From Bacteroidales bacterium (lineage in GTDB: Bacteria > Bacteroidota > Bacteroidia > Bacteroidales > P3), in contig JAFXMW010000066.1 in the NCBI GenBank assembly GCA_017530105.1, forward strand, positions 1 through 39,617: 39,617 bases of DNA. Reading direction: 5' to 3'. A program made the position numbers and the translations under genes. The notes beneath the pieces are model-generated. The model did not search any database. It was not told the DNA's origin and was given only the letters and a program-made list of their open reading frames with translations. Position 1 is the first letter of the stretch, and each line of letters starts with the position of its first letter. Below are positions 15,316 through 25,700 of this stretch, one piece after another.

Positions 15316-16644
15316 ATGAAGACTTTCAAAATGGGTGGTGTACACCCCGAAGAAAATAAAATATCAACCAATGCCGCCATTGAGCAAATGCCTCTGCCCA
15401 AACAGGTGGCTGTGTTAATGAATCAGCACCTCGGTGCTCCGGCCACCCCCATTGTAGCAAAAGGTGACAAGGTAAAAGTTGGCCAACTTATTGCCGAAGC
15501 ACAAGCATTTATGTGCGCCAACATTCACTCTCCCGTTAGTGGGACTGTGAACAAAATAGATGTCTGTAAAGATATGGTTGGCCTGCCCAAAACAGCCATA
15601 TACATAGACGTGGAAGGTGACGAATGGATGGAAACCATCGATCGTACACCCGACATCAAGCGAGACTGTTCGCTCGAACCCAAGGAGATTGTGGCCAAAC
15701 TGAAAGAAATGGGCATTGTGGGATTAGGTGGCGCCACCTTCCCTGCTCATATCAAATACAGCGTTCCCGAAGGCAAGAAAGCAGAATACCTTATTATTAA
15801 CGCTGCAGAATGTGAACCCTATCTCACATCCGACCACCGCGTGATGATGGAACATGCCGAAGAAATATGCATCGGTGTGAGCATTCTCCGCAAAGCCCTG
15901 GGCGTTCCCAACGCCTATATCGGCATTGAAAGCAACAAGCCGGAACCCATCCGTGTAATGTCTGAAATGGCAAAGAACTTTGAGGGCATTATCGTGGAAC
16001 CGCTTGTGGTAAAATACCCGCAGGGAGCGGAAAAACAACTCATTAATTCCATTACCGGAAGGAAAGTACCCAGCGGGAAATTACCCATTGACGTAGGTTG
16101 CGTTGTGAGCAACATCGGCACAACCTTTGCCGTATACGAAGCTATTCAGAAAAACAAACCTCTTATTGAAAACATACTGACCGTTACTGGAAAGAAACTG
16201 CCGAGCCAACACAACTATCAATGTCGTATTGGTATCACTTATAACGATATCATCAAACATGCCTTGGGCGAATTGCCGTCCAACACTGGCAAAGTAATCA
16301 GTGGTGGTACAATGATGGGCAAAGCCATCAGCAACCTTGATGCACCCACTACAAAAGGAGCCAGCAGCGTATTGGTCATGGACGAATCGGAATCTCGCCG
16401 CAGACCAGAAAGTAACTGTATAAGATGTGGCAAATGCATGAACGCCTGTCCCATGGGGCTTGAGCCATATCTCTTCTCCGCCCTTGTGAAAAACAATCGC
16501 ATCGAGGAGGCTCAGAGTCACAATATTTTGGACTGCATCGAGTGTGGATGCTGCTTCTTCAGCTGTCCCGCCAACAAGCCTCTTACCGACGAAATCCGTC
16601 TTGGCAAAGCCAAAGTACGTGCCATGATGGCCGCTAAAAAATAA
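15316..16644 (+). CDS. rnfC: Rnf complex subunit C, NADH/FMN and iron-sulfur subunit
   Basis: A 442-residue peripheral subunit that binds FMN and NADH on the cytoplasmic face. It has the N-terminal barrel-sandwich region (AEAQAFMCANIHSPVSGTV), a Complex-I 51-kDa-like nucleotide-binding domain (GLGGATFPAHIKYSVPEGKKAE, INAAECEPYLTSDHRVMMEH, YPQGAEKQLI) and two C-terminal 4Fe-4S motifs, CIRCGKCMNACPMGL and CIECGCCFFSCPANKP. The length fits the short RnfC type without a long Ala-rich tail. It starts 36 bases after rnfB. Confidence 0.96.
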   Translation: MKTFKMGGVHPEENKISTNAAIEQMPLPKQVAVLMNQHLGAPATPIVAKGDKVKVGQLIAEAQAFMCANIHSPVSGTVNKIDVCKDMVGLPKTAIYIDVEGDEWMETIDRTPDIKRDCSLEPKEIVAKLKEMGIVGLGGATFPAHIKYSVPEGKKAEYLIINAAECEPYLTSDHRVMMEHAEEICIGVSILRKALGVPNAYIGIESNKPEPIRVMSEMAKNFEGIIVEPLVVKYPQGAEKQLINSITGRKVPSGKLPIDVGCVVSNIGTTFAVYEAIQKNKPLIENILTVTGKKLPSQHNYQCRIGITYNDIIKHALGELPSNTGKVISGGTMMGKAISNLDAPTTKGASSVLVMDESESRRRPESNCIRCGKCMNACPMGLEPYLFSALVKNNRIEEAQSHNILDCIECGCCFFSCPANKPLTDEIRLGKAKVRAMMAAKK

Positions 16645-16678
16645 AAATATGATTTATTAATATATTAAGGATAATAAT

Positions 16679-17674
16679 ATGAATCTATTGAAAATATCCG
16701 GTTCACCGCACGTACACAGCGACGAATCCACAAAGAAAATCATGTGGCGTGTAAATCTGGCCTTGGTACCCATGCTTCTCACCGGCATTGCCTACTTTGG
16801 TCTCAACGCCCTGCTTATCAGTATTGTTTCAGTAGCATGTTGCTGTCTGTTTCAATGGCTTATTGAAAAATTCATTCTAAAAACGCCCTCCACCGTTTGC
16901 GATGGTTCTGCAGTAGTAACAGGTCTGCTTCTTGCCTTCAATGTTCCAGCCACTGCCGATATGATATGGCTTGTGGCAATAGGAGCCCTGGTGGCTATCG
17001 GTGTAGGCAAAATGACTTTTGGCGGATTAGGGAAAAACCCGTTCAACCCCGCTTTGGTCGGCCGTGTATTTATGCTTATTTCTTTCCCCGTCCAAATGAC
17101 CACATGGCCTACTGTGGGGAAATGGTTCCCAATGAGTATCGATACTGTGAGCGGCCCCACCCCGCTGGGCATCATCAAAGAGGGGCTCTCACACGAAGGA
17201 GCCACTATCCAAAGCGTCATCGATGCCAACAACCTGCCGTCTCTTACTGAAATATTTCTCGGTCACATGGGTGGCTCATTAGGTGAGGTGAGTGCCATTG
17301 CCATCTTAATCGGTGCCATTTACCTCCTTTGCCGCAAAGTTATCACATGGCACATTCCTGTTGCCTTTATTGGCACAGCATTTATCTTCAGCGGAATCCT
17401 GTGGCTGGCCGACCCGACTATGTATATCGACCCTGTCACAACCATCCTTACCGGCGGTATCATGTTAGGAGCATGTTTCATGGCCACCGACATGGTCACT
17501 TCGCCCATGGCAAAAAGCGGACAATTGATTTTTGGTGTTGGATGCGGACTCCTCACTATCATCATCCGCAACTGGGGTGCTTATCCCGAAGGTGTCTCTT
17601 TTGCCATCCTTCTGATGAACTCCGTCACCCCCCTTATCAACCGCTGGTGCAAACCCAAACGCTTTGCTTGTTAA
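16679..17674 (+). CDS. rnfD: Rnf complex subunit D, membrane flavoprotein
   Basis: A 331-residue polytopic inner-membrane subunit with about nine to ten hydrophobic segments; it takes part in electron flow coupled to ion transport. It begins MNLLKISGSPHVHSDESTKKIM, a standard start. Core motifs are CDGSAVVTGLLLAFNVP, GGLGKNPFNPALVGRVF and TVSGPTPLG (158-163 region), where the threonine at 161 is the expected site for covalently bound FMN. Later segments include FMATDMVTSPM and GVGCGLLTIIIRNWGAYPEG. It lies 34 bases after rnfC and 26 before rnfG. Confidence 0.96.
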   Translation: MNLLKISGSPHVHSDESTKKIMWRVNLALVPMLLTGIAYFGLNALLISIVSVACCCLFQWLIEKFILKTPSTVCDGSAVVTGLLLAFNVPATADMIWLVAIGALVAIGVGKMTFGGLGKNPFNPALVGRVFMLISFPVQMTTWPTVGKWFPMSIDTVSGPTPLGIIKEGLSHEGATIQSVIDANNLPSLTEIFLGHMGGSLGEVSAIAILIGAIYLLCRKVITWHIPVAFIGTAFIFSGILWLADPTMYIDPVTTILTGGIMLGACFMATDMVTSPMAKSGQLIFGVGCGLLTIIIRNWGAYPEGVSFAILLMNSVTPLINRWCKPKRFAC

Positions 17675-17700
17675 ACATATTAAATTAAAAACGAATAATT

Positions 17701-18264
17701 ATGGCAAAGAAAGCTCAATCAACATTGATAAACATGCTTCTGTCGCTTACCATGATTGCTGTGGTGGCAGCAGCAGCACTGGCATTTGTCAGTTACATTA
17801 CTGCCGCCCCCATTGCCGAGGCACAAAAAGCAAAGAAAGAAGCTGCCGTGAAAGCTGTTCTCCCTGCTTTCGACAAGATAGAAGAAACCGATATAGACGG
17901 AATTGCATGTACCAAAGCCTATGGTTCTGACGGCAACCTGGTCGGTATGGCCATCGAGGCAAGCTCGGAAAAAGGCTTTGGCGGCCATTTAGGAGCCATG
18001 GTAGGATTCGATACCGAAGGAAACATCACCGGATACCAAATCCTGCAAACTGCTGAGACCCCAGGTCTGGGAGCCAAAGCAGGCGAATGGTTCCAAAAAG
18101 GAAATAAAGGTGATGTCATCGGAATGAACCCCTCAACCGAACTCAAAGTGAAAAAAGACGGTGGGTCAGTGGATGCCATCAGCGGTTCCACCATCACATC
18201 ACGTGCATTCTGTGAACTCATTAACAACGCTTATAACATATTCCAGAAAGGAGGAAACGAATAA
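17701..18264 (+). CDS. rnfG: Rnf complex subunit G, periplasm-facing flavoprotein
   Basis: A 187-residue subunit with one N-terminal membrane segment (about 9-35) and an FMN-binding domain on the outer face. Signatures are GFGGHLGAMVGFDTEGNITGYQIL, TAETPGLGAKAGEW and DAISGSTITSRAF. The last contains the S/T-G-A/S-T-x-T motif, and T166 is the probable attachment site for covalent FMN. Its stop overlaps the rnfE start (TAATG), indicating coupled translation. Confidence 0.95.
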   Translation: MAKKAQSTLINMLLSLTMIAVVAAAALAFVSYITAAPIAEAQKAKKEAAVKAVLPAFDKIEETDIDGIACTKAYGSDGNLVGMAIEASSEKGFGGHLGAMVGFDTEGNITGYQILQTAETPGLGAKAGEWFQKGNKGDVIGMNPSTELKVKKDGGSVDAISGSTITSRAFCELINNAYNIFQKGGNE

Positions 18265-18851
18265 TGAAAGCCTCTGATATTATTAAAAACGGACTCATTA
18301 AAGAGAATCCAACATGGGTATTGGTTTTGGGCATGTGCCCTACCCTGGCCACCACAACATCGGCAGTGAACGGCATGTGTATGGGTTTGGCAACAGCTTT
18401 CGTCCTGACGATGTCAAACATTGTCATCTCCCTGCTCAAGTCGGTTATACCCGACAAAGTCCGCATTCCCGCCTTCATCGTTGTCATAGCCACTTTCGTC
18501 ACCATCGTACAATTGGTCATGCAAGCTTACCTCCCCGACCTTTACGACACTCTGGGTCTCTTCATTCCTCTGATTGTCGTAAACTGCGTCGTTCTGGGAC
18601 GTGCCGAGGCATTTGCTTCCAAAAACAATGTCTGGCATTCTCTGCTTGACGGACTTTTCATGGGGCTCGGTTTCACCTGGGCATTAACCCTGGTCGGTCT
18701 GGTACGCGAATTGTTAGGCGGAGGCTCAGTTTTTGGCCATAGTCTCATTGGAGGCAACGATGGAATGTTACTCTTCATCCTGGCACCCGGAGGCTTTTTA
18801 GTACTTGGATTCCTCATGGCCTTAGTCAACAGCATACAGAAAAAATCATAA
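18264..18851 (+). CDS. rnfE: Rnf complex subunit E, integral membrane subunit
   Basis: A 195-residue subunit with six predicted membrane segments. Together with its homologue RnfA it forms the membrane core that holds an intramembrane [2Fe-2S] cluster. IKENPTWVLVLGMCPTLATT places one cluster cysteine at C25, and VNCVVLGRAEAFASKN holds the second at C108. The motif GLCP/GMCPTLA and the N-terminal sequence identify RnfE rather than RnfA. In most rnf operons rnfA follows directly; here the next 113 bases are non-coding and the next gene is unrelated. Confidence 0.95.
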   Translation: MKASDIIKNGLIKENPTWVLVLGMCPTLATTTSAVNGMCMGLATAFVLTMSNIVISLLKSVIPDKVRIPAFIVVIATFVTIVQLVMQAYLPDLYDTLGLFIPLIVVNCVVLGRAEAFASKNNVWHSLLDGLFMGLGFTWALTLVGLVRELLGGGSVFGHSLIGGNDGMLLFILAPGGFLVLGFLMALVNSIQKKS

Positions 18852-18964
18852 AAAAAGTTAAATGTTATAGTTGGGGGGGTATCAAAAATGCACCTTTTGA
18901 CTCTATAAGGTAAAACGCGGAGAAAAACGCGCATAAAAAGCAAATAATAAAAAAATAATTAGTC

Positions 18965-19414
18965 ATGAAGAAAATTGTAATTTTTGCACTATTCTGTTTA
19001 ACCTTGTGCATAAACGGGAATTTAAAAGCCCAGAATTGCGAAGCGATTCTACGGCCCTACTTTATTTTAAACGGTTATAGCTCCGATGAATACCCCCAAG
19101 AGAAAGCTGAATGGCGGTGCGCTTTTTCATACAGTGCATTCTATCTTTGTGATAATATACCAGCCAATGCAAAAGTGTACTCATTCTCTGAACTCACAAA
19201 CAAACTGACCAAACAACACCCAAGCGCAAACTACTCCGTCGACCTTGAAACTCTGAGCTACTATGAATTCGATTTCGACCGTTTTCAAAAAGACGACATG
19301 GGTGAAACCGTATACTTTAGAATTAGCGGACAAAAAAGATACCTTGCCCTCCGCTCTTATTACGACACCCGCGTACGCTCAGACCAACCAAAACAATCCT
19401 CCGATAAGGAATAA
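18965..19414 (+). CDS. small secreted protein of unknown function
   Basis: A 149-residue protein I do not recognise. MKKIVIFALFCLTLCINGNLKAQ is a signal peptide with likely cleavage after LKAQ. The mature part, about 126 residues, has three cysteines and is rich in aromatic residues: NCEAILRPYFILNGYSSDEY, WRCAFSYSAFYLCDNIP and YFRISGQKRYLALRSYYD. It ends in a short charged tail. It lies 113 bases after rnfE and 48 before a T9SS type B surface protein on the same strand, so it may belong with that cluster, possibly as a periplasmic or surface-associated accessory. That is a positional inference only. Confidence 0.75.
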   Translation: MKKIVIFALFCLTLCINGNLKAQNCEAILRPYFILNGYSSDEYPQEKAEWRCAFSYSAFYLCDNIPANAKVYSFSELTNKLTKQHPSANYSVDLETLSYYEFDFDRFQKDDMGETVYFRISGQKRYLALRSYYDTRVRSDQPKQSSDKE

Positions 19415-19462
19415 CATCTCAATGCAATTCATATTATTCAGTAACAACAATTCCCATATATC

Positions 19463-22400
19463 ATGAAAAAGTTATTTATAATAATAGCATTAATGTGCTT
19501 TACAGGAAGTCTACAGCTGTATGCACAGATTGGTGGTGTTACCCAAGTAACTCTTAACGCTGAAAAAAGCGGTGACACCATCGATGGTCTCGATCCTCAA
19601 CCAGTCTATCTGTATGACGATGGCGGACCCGGCGAACCCGGCACCACTGGCGAATACGTTGGCGGCCACGATTACTACATTGTTGTAGGCGGCACATGTA
19701 ATCCTGTCGATGGTGACTCCAACTATCACCTGTCTGTATCCCTTGAATCATACGACATCGACTGCAACGACACCCTATTTATCTATGATGGCGGCAACAT
19801 CCATGCCACTCCTCTGCTTATACTAAACAATTGCTATGCAAGCCGAACGGGTACACTGTTCTCTATCAGTCCCAATAATACCGAAGGTCTTCTGACCGTT
19901 CGATTCAAAACAACCTACGACACCACCAAACACAACTTAGGTTTCCACCTCTCTTTCAGATGCGCTAAAGCATGTGAAAATGTCATCGCCACTATCGACA
20001 GCATCTATGAACGCACCGACAAAAACGGTCGTGTCATCTCAAGACACACCACAAAACTTGTCCCCGATGCTTTCGATACCACTTTCTACATGGAAAACGC
20101 TACGTTAACAGATACCATCTGGGATGATAGTACCCATACTACCTTCACCATTTCTACACGCGACACCCTCATCAAAACCGACAGCATCATCCGCGTAGAT
20201 ACTATGGGTTGGGTTAAAGGTGCCTTCCTTTGCAAAGGGCAGGGTATCATTTTCCATTCTCACGGAACCTACACCAACTATACGGGATGGTACACTCCTC
20301 ATGACACCTCTACAATGTTCAAATGGGAATTTATGGTAGACTCACTTTACGAAATCGGTGCCACAACTCCCCTCTGCACCAAATTCCACGATGTTGACTG
20401 CTACGATGTTGTCCTCACGCTCGAAGACATGCACGGATGCCAATCCAGGAACGAGACAAAAATCCAAGTCCGCATCGCCCAAAACCCCATTAAGACAATT
20501 TACGACCTCACCCCCGTTTGCAGTGCCGACTCTTTGCGTGTAAGCGTAGGTTACGATGGCGACAACGGAACCTTGACTCTCAAAAAAATTGAACAGTCCA
20601 CTCGTAAAGCAAAAATCAATCAAGTTCGAAAATTTATCCCTGACGGAGATAAATGTGGTACCGACTGTTATTATGCTGACGTTACATTCACCGAGTTTGG
20701 AGGAAGAAAGGTTAATTCTGCTGCAGATATTTGCTCCATCTGCATCAAATACGAACACTCTTTCATGGAAGACTACTCCCTCGCCATCTGTTGCCCCATT
20801 TGGGATGAAAACGACGCAAACAGTCCCGGACGTGCCATCCTCAAATACAAAGACTCACGTAATAATCCACCTGATTATATCCCAGGAACAGGCGGCGGTG
20901 GCGGTACCTTTACCGGAGTCCCATATCTTATTGATGGTCAAGACGGAAAAGCTGACCATATAGACAATGACGACGAATGTGACACCGCTCGCAACCCCTA
21001 TGGTCTCGGATTCAATTACTGCTTCTCCCTCAACGAAAACTACACTCTTGTCGATGGTTCCCCCGCCGACATCACACCCAAACCCATCAACACCGGTCTC
21101 GGTGCATCAGATTTCATTAGCAATTTCGAATACAACCAAGCCCCCATACCTCCTGGATATTATAAGGCAGGACAATACGGCGGTCCCGTATCGTGCAGAA
21201 CGAAAGACTCCAGCGACTACTACAACATGACGAACTACTACACTCCTGCTCACAACTTCTCTCAGTTGATAGGTTGTCCCCTCAATGGTACCTGGAGAGT
21301 CCAGCTCTGCGACAAATGGAAAATCGATAATGGCTGGGTATTCAGTTGGGGTATGGACATCTGCGGCGTTAGCGCCGGCGGCGGCTGCCAATACCAAGTC
21401 GGCATCGACTCCGTAGTCTGGCACCCCGACACCAACTACCAGACCGACTTCCGCGATGGTGTTTACCGTGGTCTGCAAATCAACAAAAAAGTCAACGACC
21501 CCTCTATCGCCTACATCAAGTCTCCCGACACCTCCGGCACATTCAATGTTCTTCTCCATATCTATGATGAATTTGGCTGCCGCTGGGACACCCTTACCCA
21601 CGTCTCCACTCTCTTCACCCCAACTCCTCACCTGGGCAACGACACCATCCTCTGCGGTGTCAATACCATCACTCTCGATGCTTCCGACTCCCACACCGAC
21701 CCATCCTACTCATCATTCATCTGGGAACCCACTGGCGATACAACCAGCACCATCAAAACCATTGGCGGAATATACAAACCCACCACCTATGTAGTACAAG
21801 CCATCAACCGCATTCCTGAACTGGAAATCTCCTGTCCCGCACGCGACACAATTATTGTCGATATCAACGAACAGCCCGTTCCCAGTTTCGACCCCGGTCT
21901 CTACCCGCTCGAAGGATGCGAACCCTTCACTATCAACATCGACAACACCACCAAGTACGGATATAAATATCGCTGGGTATTTGGCGATGGCACCTACTCC
22001 ACACTCAAAAACCCGAGCCACTCCTTCTCCGCAGGCACCTACGACCTTAAATACTATGTCGAAAGCGATAAAGGATGCAAAGACTCCCTCATCTACTCCA
22101 ATCTCATCACCGTCCACCCCAACCCCCAAGCCTCCTTTGCATGGGATCCTGTATTCCCCAATGTCTCTCATCCCAGTGTCTCACTGATTAACAACACCTC
22201 CCCCGACAACGGAACCAACAAATACTTCTGGGAAATCCAATACGATAAAAACAATCCCGAATCCTACCACACCATCATTGAACCCAGCCCAACATTCGAA
22301 TGGACTACCCAAGGTTCCGAAAACGACATCTCTGGTTCCTACACCGTGCGGCTCATTGCACGTACCGACAACCGCGGTCCCAGCGGACGGCTCATCCAAT

Positions 22401-22723
22401 GCACCGACACCATCGAGAACACCATTGTCATCATCAACGACCAACTCAAATTCCCCTCCGTTGTCACTCCCAACGGCGACGGCATCAACGACCGCTTTAT
22501 CATCGAAAACCTTGTGGAAGGACTTGCCTACCCCATCAACACTCTCGACATTTACGACAAATGGGGTTCCCGTGTGTTCCATGCATCCAACATCTCCAGC
22601 ACCGACCAATTCTGGGATCCGGCAAAAAACAACATCCCTGCAGGCACCTACTTCTATCGCTTCAGCGGCAAAGGTTACAAAGGCAATGTAGAGCATAACG
22701 GTGTTATCGAAGTACTTAAATAA
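19463..22723 (+). CDS. large T9SS type B secreted protein with PKD and P-domain-like regions
   Basis: A 1086-residue exported protein. Residues 1-22 are a signal peptide (MKKLFIIIALMCFTGSLQLYAQ). Residues about 25-170 resemble a CUB-like domain (YDIDCNDTLFIYDGG, LGFHLSFRC). A region near 400-640 resembles a proprotein-convertase P domain (CIKYEHSFMEDYSLAICCP, NGTWRVQLCDKW, GWVFSWGMDICG) with a Gly-rich loop. A PKD domain with WVFGDGTYS lies near 835. The last 92 residues (from 995) are the gliding-motility-associated C-terminal domain, with TPNGDGINDRF and WDIYDKWG-type LDIYDKWGSRVF, the type B sorting signal of the type IX secretion system. It probably acts at the cell surface or outside the cell; binding partner unknown. 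Confidence 0.88.
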   Translation: MKKLFIIIALMCFTGSLQLYAQIGGVTQVTLNAEKSGDTIDGLDPQPVYLYDDGGPGEPGTTGEYVGGHDYYIVVGGTCNPVDGDSNYHLSVSLESYDIDCNDTLFIYDGGNIHATPLLILNNCYASRTGTLFSISPNNTEGLLTVRFKTTYDTTKHNLGFHLSFRCAKACENVIATIDSIYERTDKNGRVISRHTTKLVPDAFDTTFYMENATLTDTIWDDSTHTTFTISTRDTLIKTDSIIRVDTMGWVKGAFLCKGQGIIFHSHGTYTNYTGWYTPHDTSTMFKWEFMVDSLYEIGATTPLCTKFHDVDCYDVVLTLEDMHGCQSRNETKIQVRIAQNPIKTIYDLTPVCSADSLRVSVGYDGDNGTLTLKKIEQSTRKAKINQVRKFIPDGDKCGTDCYYADVTFTEFGGRKVNSAADICSICIKYEHSFMEDYSLAICCPIWDENDANSPGRAILKYKDSRNNPPDYIPGTGGGGGTFTGVPYLIDGQDGKADHIDNDDECDTARNPYGLGFNYCFSLNENYTLVDGSPADITPKPINTGLGASDFISNFEYNQAPIPPGYYKAGQYGGPVSCRTKDSSDYYNMTNYYTPAHNFSQLIGCPLNGTWRVQLCDKWKIDNGWVFSWGMDICGVSAGGGCQYQVGIDSVVWHPDTNYQTDFRDGVYRGLQINKKVNDPSIAYIKSPDTSGTFNVLLHIYDEFGCRWDTLTHVSTLFTPTPHLGNDTILCGVNTITLDASDSHTDPSYSSFIWEPTGDTTSTIKTIGGIYKPTTYVVQAINRIPELEISCPARDTIIVDINEQPVPSFDPGLYPLEGCEPFTINIDNTTKYGYKYRWVFGDGTYSTLKNPSHSFSAGTYDLKYYVESDKGCKDSLIYSNLITVHPNPQASFAWDPVFPNVSHPSVSLINNTSPDNGTNKYFWEIQYDKNNPESYHTIIEPSPTFEWTTQGSENDISGSYTVRLIARTDNRGPSGRLIQCTDTIENTIVIINDQLKFPSVVTPNGDGINDRFIIENLVEGLAYPINTLDIYDKWGSRVFHASNISSTDQFWDPAKNNIPAGTYFYRFSGKGYKGNVEHNGVIEVLK

Positions 22724-25700
22724 CGCACTTTTTAACAAAAGTTATAAGGGTGTCCTTTCGGGCACCCTTTTAGTGCTTTTCCTGTCTTTTACCTCTGTCA
22801 CAGCCGCACCACACCACCGCGACACCCTCGGCACAGGCTCCCCCTCCTACTTCATAGCCAACCTCGGCCAATGGGATCAACCCTTCCTCTTCAAAGCACA
22901 GATGCACAATGCAGCTCTTTTCGCCGAAAACTCCTGCCTTACCATTGCCCTGCGCCAGTCCAATCCACCCCATACACACGACGAACACTTCCACCACACC
23001 GTCAGCCAAAACATGCACGCCTACAAAATGCATTTCGTAGGTTCCAATCCCAACGTCATTGTTTCAGGCATGGACATCGACCCCAACGCTGGATACGACA
23101 ACTACTACTATGGAAACAATCCCGACAAATGGGTCTCACATCTCAGTCACTACCAAACAGTCTACTACTCCAACCTCTACCCCGGCATCGACATGGACAT
23201 CCATGTCGCTCAACACGCAGTCAAAACCAACTTCTACCTGTCTCCCGGCACCAGCCCCGATACCATCTCTCTCCAATATGAAGGAGCCGATAAACTATAC
23301 CTCAGCAACGGAAATCTCATCATCCGCACATCCGTAGGCGAAATAGTCGAACTCAAACCCTATGCCTACCAAGAAACCGACACCGGCCGCTGCACCATAG
23401 AGTCCCGCTACAAACTCCGCGGCAACACAATCCACTTCGACATTGGCAGCTACGACTCCACCCTCCAGCTAATCATCGACCCCATCCTCCATTTCTCCAC
23501 CTACACAGGCTCCACCGCCGACAACTGGGGCACCACCGCCACCTACGATGCCTACAAAAACACCTATACTGCTGGCCTTGTCTTCGGCATAGGCTACCCC
23601 GTTTCACTCGGAGCCTACGACGGCACCTCCAACGGCAATGCCGACATCGGCATCTTCAAATTCGACACCTCTGGCACACAATGCCTCTTCGCCACATATC
23701 TCGGAGGAAGGCTTGCCGACATGCCGCACTCCATGTACGTAAACACCTTCGACGAATTGGTCATCTTCGGCACCACAGGCTCCGACAATTTCCCCGTCAC
23801 CCCCAATGCCTTTGACACCTCTTTCAACGGTGGCGACTCTCTGGCCTTCGAAGGCTCCACAACAATCCACTTCCCCAACGGAAGCGACATCTTCGTATGT
23901 CGTTTCAGCAGCGACGGCACCCAACTCCAAGCCTCCACCTTCATCGGAGGCTCTGCCAACGACGGTCTCAACTACCGCACCCACTACAACCGAAACCGAA
24001 TACTCATGCTCGGCAACGATTCGCTCTACTTCAACTACGGCGACGGGGCACGCGGCGAACTCATTACCGACGACCTCAACAACGTCTACATCGGCAGCAC
24101 CACCTTCTCATCCAACTTCCCCACCACTCCCGGCAGTTGTTTTCCCCTACCCTCCTTCGGTCAGAATGGCATCGTTCTGAAAATTGACTATAACCTCCGT
24201 CACCTAATCTGGAGCACCTACCTCGGCGGCAGCCACGACGATGCCGTCTACTCCATCGATGTCGACACCAACTACAACCTGCTTGTATGTGGCGGCACCA
24301 ATTCGCATGACTTCCCCACCACCTCCGGCACAATACAACCCAACTACGGCGGCGGCTCAGCCGATGGCTTTGTATCCAAAATATCATACAACGGCGACCA
24401 CTTGATGGCCAGCACCTTCTATGGCTCCGACCGATACGACCAAATCTACTTCGTCCGTGCCGGCAAGCACAACGAAGTATTCCTCTTCGGCCAAACTAAA
24501 GCCACCGGCAACACCCTAATCCACAACGCCACCTACAACGTACCCGGCAGCGGAATGCTTCTGGCCCGTATTCACCCCAACCTCGACAGTCTCCAATGGT
24601 CCACCGTCTTCGGCACCCCCCAAGGCCGTCCCAACCTCTCACCCACAGCCTTCGCCGCCGACATCTGCAACCGAGTCTACATCTCTGGTTGGGGGCGTGA
24701 CTTTGTAGGCAACGGATACACCTGGAACCAAGCCGGCACCACTGGCATGGAGGTTACCTCCGACGCCATCCAAGGCACCACCGACGGTCAAGACTTCTAC
24801 ATCATGAGCATGGACGCCGATGCTTCGCAGCTCGACTTTGCCACCTTCTTCGGCGAACTGCACGGCGACCACTCCAATGGCGGATACGACCATGTCGACG
24901 GTGGCACCAGCCGCTTCGACAAAATGGCCACACTCTACCAAAGTGTCTGCGCCAGTTGCTACAACAACGACGAATTCCCCACCACACCCAACGCCTGGTC
25001 CAACCACAACAACAGCAACAACTGCAACAACGCCCTCTTCCGCCTCAACATCCACAACGACTTCCCCGTAGCCGACTTCGTGGCACCACCCGTCGGCTGC
25101 GCCCCCTACACCGTCAACTTCATCAACACCGGCCGCGGTTCAACCTTCCTCTGGGCCTTCGGCGACGGCACCTTCTCCAACCAACGCAACCCCCATCACA
25201 CCTACAGCCAGCCCGGCACCTATCGCGTACGCCTCGTTGCGCTGCTCAATGAAGGGTGCAAAATGAGCGACACCACCGAATACACCATTCGCGTACTCAG
25301 CGACCAAGGCCAAACACAAACCGAACAAGCCTCCTGCGACGGCACACCCGTCCAAATCGGACATCATCCCATGCTCGGATGCACCTACCAGTGGATTCAG
25401 GGCAATGTCTCCGACAGCACCATCGCCAATCCCTACGTCACCACCGAAGGCACCTACATCCTACTCATCACCGCCCTCGACGGATGTAGCGAAACCGACA
25501 CCTTCAACGTCATATTCCTCCACCTGCTCGACACCCTCCTCACCATTTCCCCCACCTGCCCGGGAGGCAACAACGGACAAGCCATTGCCGTCGTACCCGC
25601 CACAGCCACCGACGATGCACGCTACTTCTGGGACGGTGTCGAAGGCGACTCTATCCTCACCGGCCTCAGTGCCGACAACCGCACCCACACCCTTGTCATT

